Source: an uncultured Sphingobium sp. (lineage in GTDB: Bacteria; Pseudomonadota; Alphaproteobacteria; Sphingomonadales; Sphingomonadaceae). Taken from it: a stretch of 6,968 nucleotides of DNA. The notes beneath the pieces are model-generated. The model was not told where the DNA came from and searched no databases. It saw only the letters and a list, made by a program, of their open reading frames with translations. The stretch is from positions 1-6,968 of the forward strand of contig CAJYHD010000122.1 in assembly GCA_913773715.1 (NCBI GenBank), given 5' to 3'. Each line of letters starts with the position of its first letter. The first letter of the stretch is position 1. Positions 1-6,968 of the stretch are shown here, in pieces. The translations under genes were made by a program, and so were the position numbers.

Positions 1-1344
<1,344 letters not shown>

Positions 1345-1355
1345 AGCGATCGTAG

Positions 1356-1377
1356 CGGGCCGGGTTCGCCCGGCCCG
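1356..1377 (+). terminator. GC-rich hairpin with TTCG loop after groEL
   Basis: A perfect 9-bp stem (CGGGCCGGG at 1356-1364 and CCCGGCCCG at 1369-1377) closes a TTCG tetraloop, beginning 11 bases after the groEL stop. The UUCG loop is exceptionally stable in RNA. No T-run follows, so this may be a 3'-end stabiliser or a partial terminator rather than the main termination point, which is probably the hairpin at 1462-1497. Confidence 0.7.
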
Positions 1378-1399
1378 TGGTCCGATCGCGGCGAAGACA

Positions 1400-1416
1400 G
1401 ACACGGTGACCGTGTC
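1400..1416. repeat. Short perfect inverted repeat (8-1-8)
   Basis: GACACGGT and ACCGTGTC flank a single central G. As RNA it would form a 7-bp stem with a TGA triloop. It lies between the TTCG hairpin and the repeat hairpin and is one of five adjacent hairpins behind groEL. It could also be read as a protein-binding dyad; the sequence alone does not decide. Confidence 0.5.
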
Positions 1417-1440
1417 ACCCCAGCGAAGGCCGGGGTCTCA
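1417..1440. repeat. Sphingomonad-type dispersed hairpin repeat (REP-like)
   Basis: ACCCCAGC and GCCGGGGT flank a GAAG loop, giving an 8-bp stem with one A-C mismatch, followed by CTCA. From memory, close variants of the sequence CACCCCAGCGAAGGC followed by GGGGTCTC occur in many intergenic positions in sphingomonad genomes, which makes this a REP-like unit rather than a gene-specific site. This rests on recall and was not searched. The nominal ATG at 1440 of the longest version of the downstream reading frame falls at the edge of this element, which argues against that start. Confidence 0.55.
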
Positions 1441-1444
1441 TGCC

Positions 1445-1462
1445 TCCAAGCGCGAGCTTGGA
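1445..1462. repeat. Hairpin with GCGA tetraloop
   Basis: TCCAAGC and GCTTGGA pair perfectly over 7 bp around a GNRA-type GCGA loop. The hairpin abuts the terminator stem that begins at base 1462. It is part of the hairpin array behind groEL; its own role is unknown. Confidence 0.5.
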
Positions 1463-1503
1463 AAATGGGTCGGTGGAGCAATCCACCGGCCCATTTTATC
1501 ATT
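1462..1503 (+). terminator. Strong intrinsic terminator for the groEL transcript
   Basis: The arms at 1462-1477 and 1482-1497 pair over 16 bp with one G-T wobble (1470/1489) around a GCAA (GNRA) tetraloop. The 3' arm ends in TTTT and is followed by the T-rich ATCATTCATTT. This is a classical Rho-independent terminator about 120 bases after the groEL stop. The A-run in the 5' arm gives a T-run on the other strand, so it could work in both directions. It lies upstream of the preferred start of the next gene, indicating that the GGDEF-EAL gene is not simply co-transcribed with groEL. Confidence 0.85.
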
Positions 1504-1544
1504 CATTTCGATTGCGTTCCGATCGTTTGTCGCAGCAATCGACA

Positions 1545-3596
1545 ATGGTTTACCAAATGGAAAGCCAATCGCGTCAATATGCTCTCGACGTGTCACGCCT
1601 TTCCCGCCTTCTCGGCGCAGCGCTGCTGCGCATACGCTCCACGCGACGCTCCGAACCGGTTTCGGAGCAGAGCGCCGAGGTGCGCGACGGGTTGGTCAAG
1701 GCGCTCTACGCCTCTCCCGCATCATTGTTGGCGGGCGCAATCTCCGGCGGTTCGCTGAGCGTCGTCCTCGCGTGGAAAGCCGCGATCCTGCCGATGACGG
1801 TCATTGCAAGCCTCGTGCTGCTGGTCGGGATCAGCCGGTCCGTCTCTTCCTTCTATTTTCAGCAAGCGCTGGCTCACAAGGAAAAGCCCGCCCGCCCGAT
1901 CTGGGGCATCGCCTATGAATTGGGCGCCTGGATCTACGCAGCATTGCTGGGGCTTCAGGCGCTCGCGACCCTCGTCCTCACCGATGACGCGGCGCTGCAC
2001 GTTCTCGCCGTCGGCATGGTCGCGTCCTACGCGGGCGGTATTTCGGGCCGCAACGCAGGGCGTGTTCCCGTCGCGGTCGGCCAGACCTGCTTCTCACTGC
2101 TGCCGACGGCCCTTGGCCTGATCCTCGTCGGCGGGATCGGCTATGTTGTCCTGGGCCTGCTCTGTTTCCTCATGATCTTCGCCATGGCGGAGATCACGCG
2201 GACGACGCACCGCATCGTCCTTGACGCACATCAGGGCAAATATGAAAAATCGCAGCTCGCCATCAAGTTTGAGCGGCTCGCCCATTATGACAGCCTGACC
2301 GGCGTCGAGAACCGAATGGCGATGCAGAAGCGGCTGCGCGAATTGTTCGACAATCGTGTCGACGACGACATCCCGATGTCGATCCTCTGGATGGACCTCG
2401 ACCGGTTCAAGGAGATCAACGACACGCTCGGCCATATCGTCGGCGACCAGCTGCTCTGCGGCGTGGCGGAACGTCTGACGGTGATCCTCGGGAGTCGCGG
2501 CCATGTCGCGCGCTTCGGCGGAGACGAATTCGTCCTCATCTGTCCCGGCGTGGATCGGGACGAAGCGCGGATGATCGCGTCCGACATCATGCGCGCGGTC
2601 GAAGGCACGATGGAGATTGGCAGCCATCAGCTGACCGTCACCGCATCGATGGGCATCGCCGTCGCGCCGGAGGATGGGAAGGGGGGCGACGAACTGCTCC
2701 AGCATGCCGACCTTGCGCTCTATCGCTCGAAACATGCGGGGCGGAACCGCTTCACCACCTTCGACTGGAGCATGAAGGAGAAGCAGGACCGGACCTACGA
2801 GCTGGAGACAGGCCTGCGCACCGCGCTTACCAACGGCGAACTGGAACTCTATTACCAGCCGATCTTCGACAGCGCGACCGGCCGCATAGCCATGTGCGAA
2901 GCGCTGATGCGCTGGAACCATCCCGTCCATGGCATGATATCGCCCGGCGAATTCATCCCGATCGCCGAAAGCACGGCGCTTATCGAACCGATGACGCACT
3001 GGGCGCTGCGGCAGGCCTGTCAGGACGCAATGAAGTGGCCGCGCGACATCCGCGTCGCCGTCAACATCTCGCCCGCCCTGCTCAAGACCGATGGCCTGCC
3101 GCGTTCAGTGATTTCGGCGCTGCTATCATCAGGCCTCACCGCTCGCCGCCTTGAGTTGGAAGTTACCGAATCGATCTTCCTTGAAGACGACCGGCGCACG
3201 CACCTCATCCTTAACGAACTGCGCCGCATCGGGCTGCGCCTCGCGCTCGACGATTTCGGCACGGGCTATTCCTCGCTCGGCTCGCTGCGCACGCATGAAT
3301 TCGATACGATCAAAGTCGATCAGAGCTTCATGAAGGGCGTCGGCGAAAATCCACGCAATCGCGTCATCGCTCAGTCGGTCGCCCAACTCGCCCGCGCGCT
3401 CTATGTCGAGACGGTCGCGGAGGGGATCGAAAATGAGGAGCAGCTCCGCTACGCGCAGGATGCGGGCTTCACCAATCTTCAGGGCTTCATCCTGAGTCGT
3501 CCGATGCCGCTCGCCAAGCTGCTGTCGCTGCTGGAGGAGCGGCCGGATCATCCCGGCGCGGCGGCAACCTTGATCCAGGCGCGCCGCACCGCCTGA
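1545..3596 (+). CDS. Membrane-anchored GGDEF-EAL protein (diguanylate cyclase / c-di-GMP phosphodiesterase)
   Basis: This inner-membrane signalling protein probably makes and/or degrades cyclic di-GMP. From ATG 1545 it has 683 residues. After a hydrophilic N-terminus, residues 59-217 hold about six hydrophobic segments, roughly 59-76, 80-97, 123-145, 149-166, 174-196 and 198-216, forming a MASE-like sensor region I cannot assign to a named family. GGDEF spans about 249-405, with DSLTG at 249 and an intact GGDEF motif at 325-329; the RxxD inhibitory site upstream is absent. EAL spans about 430-670, with EAL at 452-454, an Asn in AVNISP, a Glu in EVTES, Asp569-Asp570 in DDFGTG, KVDQSF, AEGIE and LQGF, so the catalytic set appears complete. 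The frame is open back to ATG 1440, but that start lies within a repeat and before a terminator. ATG 1557 is an alternative; neither ATG has a clear ribosome site. Net activity cannot be told from sequence. Confidence 0.93.
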   Translation: MVYQMESQSRQYALDVSRLSRLLGAALLRIRSTRRSEPVSEQSAEVRDGLVKALYASPASLLAGAISGGSLSVVLAWKAAILPMTVIASLVLLVGISRSVSSFYFQQALAHKEKPARPIWGIAYELGAWIYAALLGLQALATLVLTDDAALHVLAVGMVASYAGGISGRNAGRVPVAVGQTCFSLLPTALGLILVGGIGYVVLGLLCFLMIFAMAEITRTTHRIVLDAHQGKYEKSQLAIKFERLAHYDSLTGVENRMAMQKRLRELFDNRVDDDIPMSILWMDLDRFKEINDTLGHIVGDQLLCGVAERLTVILGSRGHVARFGGDEFVLICPGVDRDEARMIASDIMRAVEGTMEIGSHQLTVTASMGIAVAPEDGKGGDELLQHADLALYRSKHAGRNRFTTFDWSMKEKQDRTYELETGLRTALTNGELELYYQPIFDSATGRIAMCEALMRWNHPVHGMISPGEFIPIAESTALIEPMTHWALRQACQDAMKWPRDIRVAVNISPALLKTDGLPRSVISALLSSGLTARRLELEVTESIFLEDDRRTHLILNELRRIGLRLALDDFGTGYSSLGSLRTHEFDTIKVDQSFMKGVGENPRNRVIAQSVAQLARALYVETVAEGIENEEQLRYAQDAGFTNLQGFILSRPMPLAKLLSLLEERPDHPGAAATLIQARRTA

Positions 3597-3614
3597 CGGC
3601 TACTTACCCGGTCG

Positions 3615-4568
3615 CTATTTCCCGAGGCGCGTCTGCGCTGAAGCCAGACGCTTCATCATGCGGATGTCGCGCAAATCCGTCTTGAGCGCGGACGCCGCCC
3701 AATTTTCCACGATGTCCTTCAACTCGTCATAGTGCAGCGGATCGACCCGCCGCCCGGCTTCGAACACGCCGACATGCCCGGCATGATGCGGACGGTTGCC
3801 GGCGATATAGTCGCGCACCGCCTGCTCCCCTTCGCCATCTTCCACCAGCGTGTGGACGATGCCCATGTCGTACATTTCCTCGGCGCTATAGACCTTGCCC
3901 GACAGGATCATCCGCTCCGCTGCCAGCCGCCCCAGCTTGCGCGCCAGGATCGAATAGGCGCCCATGCCGGGGAAGAGGCCGAACAGCATTTCCGGCAGAC
4001 CGAAGCGTGCGCTGCGCTCCGCGATCACGACATCGAAGCACAGCAGCGCCTCGAACCCGCCGCCCAGCGCATCGCCCTGCGCCAGCGCGATCGAGACGAC
4101 GGGCATGTCGCCGTTGCGCCAGGTGCGATGCACCACATCCACGCAAGCGTGGCCATAGCGCACCAGGCCTGCGAGGTCGCCGCGCTCGATGCAGCCGGCA
4201 AAGAGTTCGAGGTCGCCACCCAGGTTGAACACACCCGGAAAGCGCGATCCCGCCACCATATATTTGACGGGCAGGGTGCCAGCGTCGAACAGCCGCTTGG
4301 TTTCGCTATACCATGTGCGCACGTCGCGCAGCATGGCGAGGCTGAAATTGGGGCGATGTTCTGGCGTCATGAACGCCCAGAGCGTCGCAGCCTCCGCATC
4401 CCAGCTCACGTCGATCTGGCCGAGGTCGAAGAGGGATGATCCTCCCGTCTCGATCGGCACCACTCGCCTATCTTCAATGCTCCGACCATGCGCTTCCGCG
4501 TGAAGATAAGCCTCCTGATGCGCGGAGTCCGTCGTCTCCACCCGCATGCCGAACCGGCCCGTATCCAT
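3615..4568 (-). CDS. rpfF: RpfF-type crotonase, putative DSF (cis-2-unsaturated fatty acid) synthase
   Basis: RpfF enzymes are crotonase-fold proteins with both acyl-ACP dehydratase and thioesterase activity. They turn 3-hydroxyacyl-ACP into the free cis-2-enoic acid used as the DSF signal. From ATG 4568 the product has 317 residues. RpfF-specific motifs are NLGGDLELF (115-123), QGDALGGGFEA (164-174), and LPE followed by LF-LFPGMGAYS (from 191). Glu173 and Glu193 lie 20 residues apart and match catalytic Glu141 and Glu161 of Xanthomonas RpfF. GGD and GGG motifs supply the oxyanion-hole region. This set separates it from generic enoyl-CoA hydratases. The N-terminus is about 30 residues longer than I recall for Xanthomonas RpfF. 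The frame stays open upstream to ATG 4634 and TTG 4640; I prefer 4568, which has GGGGGC about 8 bases ahead. The gene converges on the GGDEF-EAL gene with 18 bp between stops. No rpfC or rpfG is in view. The DSF product is inferred. Confidence 0.85.
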   Translation of the reverse strand: MDTGRFGMRVETTDSAHQEAYLHAEAHGRSIEDRRVVPIETGGSSLFDLGQIDVSWDAEAATLWAFMTPEHRPNFSLAMLRDVRTWYSETKRLFDAGTLPVKYMVAGSRFPGVFNLGGDLELFAGCIERGDLAGLVRYGHACVDVVHRTWRNGDMPVVSIALAQGDALGGGFEALLCFDVVIAERSARFGLPEMLFGLFPGMGAYSILARKLGRLAAERMILSGKVYSAEEMYDMGIVHTLVEDGEGEQAVRDYIAGNRPHHAGHVGVFEAGRRVDPLHYDELKDIVENWAASALKTDLRDIRMMKRLASAQTRLGK

Positions 4569-4593
4569 GTTGTGCGCCCCCGTTTTTATGCTG

Positions 4594-4610
4594 CTGGGTG
4601 ATTCAACCAG
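4594..4610. repeat. Imperfect dyad in the rpfF leader
   Basis: CTGGGTGA and TCAACCAG flank one central T and match at 7 of 8 positions. It lies 26-42 bases upstream of the preferred rpfF ATG and just outside the probable ribosome site. It may be an operator or a leader hairpin, or chance. Confidence 0.25.
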
Positions 4611-4655
4611 CGGCCCGGGCCTGATGCAATCCATGTACAAAGCGCCGGTGCTCCC

Positions 4656-4669
4656 TTAACCATTTTTAA
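4656..4669. promoter_or_regulatory. CtrA-like box upstream of rpfF
   Basis: TTAACCAT (4656-4663) matches the 8-base half-site known for the alphaproteobacterial cell-cycle regulator CtrA. A second TTAA follows at 4666-4669. The spacing between the TTAA halves is 6, whereas the canonical full site has 7, so this is a near match. It lies about 90 bases upstream of the preferred rpfF start in an A/T-rich patch that would suit a promoter. It is a weak prediction in a region with several TTAAC words. Confidence 0.3.
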
Positions 4670-4710
4670 ACGAAACTGTTGCATGAACGCTGCGCCATTT
4701 GCCGCGCTTC

Positions 4711-4739
4711 GCAACTTTTGTTGCGTCAGGGCAACAAAA
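4711..4739. promoter_or_regulatory. Operator-like inverted repeat between rpfF and the divergent small gene
   Basis: TTTTGTTGC (4716-4724) and GCAACAAAA (4731-4739) form a perfect 9-bp inverted repeat around a 6-base spacer, GTCAGG. A third half-site, GCAAC at 4711-4715, pairs with the GTTGC at 4720-4724, and a fourth, GTTGC, lies at 4678-4682. No T-run follows on the plus strand, so a terminator is unlikely. The size and symmetry fit a site for a dimeric helix-turn-helix regulator, which could control rpfF (minus) and/or the plus-strand gene. The regulator cannot be named. Confidence 0.5.
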
Positions 4740-4810
4740 TAGGGTTAACGGCTCCGGTAAATCATATCCGGCAGGAATTTCTTAACCTTGATCAAATACC
4801 ATCCCAAGGT

Positions 4811-4990
4811 ATGACCCCGATCGAATCTTCCCGCCGCCAAGCGACGCTGACATTGCAGGATGCCAATGGACAGCCGTGGATGCTGCGTCTCTCGGCGGAC
4901 TGCCTGCCGTTCATCGGCCGCTATCGCCGGGTCGAAGGCTTCCATGTCGATGCGATGCTGCTGTTCGATGGCGTGCGTCGGCTAGGCTAG
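4811..4990 (+). CDS. Small hypothetical protein (59 residues)
   Basis: I do not recognise this protein. From ATG 4811 it reads MTPIESSRRQATLTLQD at the N-terminus, then a compact stretch with PWMLRLSADCLPFIGRYRR and ends in FDGVRRLG, stopping at TAG 4988. It has no signal peptide or membrane helix. The alternating polar/hydrophobic pattern in residues 11-35 suggests a small beta-rich fold. The frame extends upstream to ATG 4679, but that would place coding sequence over the inverted repeat at 4711-4739 and uses A/T-rich codons unlike its neighbours, so the shorter form is preferred. AAGG directly before the ATG is too close to be an ideal ribosome site. It precedes tgt on the same strand, 56 bases away, and may share its transcript. 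The GC-rich codon pattern of the 3' part supports real coding. Confidence 0.5.
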   Translation: MTPIESSRRQATLTLQDANGQPWMLRLSADCLPFIGRYRRVEGFHVDAMLLFDGVRRLG

Positions 4991-5019
4991 GAGCGGCTTT
5001 TCCCCTGCTCTTGTGCTGA

Positions 5020-6173
<1,154 letters not shown>

Positions 6174-6177
<4 letters not shown>

Positions 6178-6968
6178 GGAACGACGCTGATCGCGATGCT
6201 ATAGCGTCCCGCCTCGCCATCATGGACGAGCGGGGCGCGGAGCTGGCGCGACAAGCCGGTCAACACCCGGCCGTAGCGATCGGCGAGCAGCGCCGTCATC
6301 TCCGGCGTATCGCGCAAGCCGCGCGCTTCGATAATCAACTTCGCCCGATCGGTATGACCCGACTCCAGCGGTACCAGGATACGCATCGCCCCCTGCGGGT
6401 CGAGCATCATCACCAGTTCGACCAGTTCCGTAATGAGGAAGGCAACTGGTACCGCAACATCCTGCGTGATATGGAGATTGTCGCTCTCGATCTGGATGCC
6501 GAACCGCCGCGCCGAAGCAGGCGCGGTGCCGCGCAGGCTGGCGGACAACTCGCTGATCAGCGCGCGCACGCCTACGCCGCGATTTTCCTCCAGCTCGGCG
6601 AAGTGGTTGCGATGTACCACCGAAAGCGCATCGACCCGCCGCTGGATTGACGCGTAGGCTTCCACAGCCTCCGGCTCATGGGCCGAACGTGCATGCAGGT
6701 TGATGAGGCTGGCAATGATCTGGAGGTTGTTCTTGACCCGGTGATGCACCTCGCGCGTCAGCTTGCGCTGCGTGTCGAGACCGTCCGCCATCTCCGCTTC
6801 GTGCGTAGCCACATCCTCGCTGATTTCGCGGAACGTCTCGCCCAGCGCCACGATCTCCTTGGCGGGGGTACGCATGCGCTGGAGCGGTTGCAGCACTTCG
6901 CCTGGCTGATAGTCCGCCACCACGCGCCGCAGCATCACCAGCGGCCGGATCAGCAGGCGGTTGACGAC
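6174..6968 (-). CDS. HAMP-HisKA_2 sensor histidine kinase with degenerate ATPase domain, N-terminus outside the window
   Basis: The minus-strand frame is open to the right edge, giving the last 264 residues. A GTG at 6938 is internal. Visible order: the end of a HAMP-like linker ([11 protein letters not shown] and onward, about residues 5-60), which implies a membrane sensor upstream; a HisKA_2 dimerisation/phosphoacceptor block with HHRVKNNLQ and phosphoacceptor His76; then a C-terminal HATPase-like region from about 130. That region lacks the ATP-binding features: where an N-box such as NELVTNA is expected there is TELVELV (180-186) without the asparagine, and no DxG or glycine-rich G2 box is visible. 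The protein may not autophosphorylate and could act as a phosphatase or phosphotransfer partner. Sphingomonad PhyP, a negative regulator of PhyR, has been described along such lines; the resemblance is architectural and from memory. Its TAA overlaps that of tgt within the shared TTAA at 6174-6177. Confidence 0.85.

Noticed and set aside
1498..1544. Cyclic-di-GMP riboswitch or clear sigma-70 promoter before the GGDEF-EAL gene
   Set aside because: The 47-base gap after the terminator is too short for a GEMM riboswitch, and no well-spaced -35/-10 pair is visible.
1406..1918. Plus-strand 170-codon frame overlapping the start of the GGDEF-EAL gene
   Set aside because: It runs through the hairpin array and terminator, has an arginine-rich composition typical of a shifted GC-rich frame, and overlaps a well-supported gene.
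2094..2999. 301-codon minus-strand frame inside the GGDEF-EAL gene
   Set aside because: It is antisense to conserved GGDEF and EAL motifs; the His/Arg/Asp-rich composition is what reverse reading of a high-GC gene gives.
3732..4439. 235-codon plus-strand frame opposite rpfF
   Set aside because: It is antisense to a gene with clear RpfF motifs, and no domain is recognisable in the translation.
4788..4795. TTGATCAA as an FNR/CRP-type site
   Set aside because: It is only an 8-base palindrome; the FNR consensus needs TTGAT and ATCAA separated by four bases.
4679..4810. Upstream extension of the small ORF to ATG 4679
   Set aside because: The added part is A/T-rich, covers the operator-like dyad and does not share the codon bias of the rest; the start at 4811 is preferred.

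Overview
The window looks like chromosomal DNA from a sphingomonad (Alphaproteobacteria, Sphingomonadaceae, in the Sphingobium/Sphingomonas/Novosphingobium range). The evidence is high GC with GC-rich third codon positions, a GroEL ending in a GGM-rich tail closed by MDF, a tRNA-guanine transglycosylase that aligns with the Zymomonas mobilis enzyme at a constant offset of 8 residues, and a hairpin repeat of a type I recall as dispersed in sphingomonad genomes. No lineage search could be run, so this is inference from recognised families.

Layout, left to right. (1) 1-1344 (+): the last 447 codons of groEL; about 100 N-terminal codons lie outside the window. (2) 1345-1544: a non-coding stretch packed with five consecutive hairpins, the last a strong terminator. 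(3) 1545-3596 (+): a membrane-anchored GGDEF-EAL protein with intact signature motifs for making and degrading cyclic di-GMP. (4) 3615-4568 (-): an RpfF-type crotonase, the synthase of diffusible signal factor (DSF, a cis-2-unsaturated fatty acid). It converges on the GGDEF-EAL gene with an 18-bp gap. (5) 4569-4810: a divergent intergenic region with a perfect 9-6-9 inverted repeat, extra half-sites and a CtrA-like TTAACCAT element. (6) 4811-4990 (+): a small unrecognised ORF. (7) 5047-6177 (+): tgt (queuosine tRNA modification), interrupted by one in-frame amber codon at 5734-5736. (8) 6174-6968 (-): the C-terminal part of a HAMP-HisKA_2 histidine kinase whose ATPase domain is degenerate. Its stop codon overlaps that of tgt.

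How the genes may work together. groEL and tgt are housekeeping genes. The accessory content between them is a signalling pair: a putative DSF synthase beside a cyclic-di-GMP turnover enzyme. In Burkholderia, rpfF sits beside rpfR, a PAS-GGDEF-EAL DSF receptor. Here the neighbour is instead a multi-pass membrane protein in convergent orientation, so a functional link is plausible but unproven. The degenerate kinase at the right edge could act as a phosphotransfer protein or phosphatase, as proposed for PhyP-type regulators of the sphingomonad general stress response.

The observations most worth checking are the broken tgt, the DSF/c-di-GMP neighbourhood with its operator-like dyad, the hairpin array behind groEL, and the degenerate kinase. 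I see no CRISPR array, tRNA, rRNA or insertion sequence.
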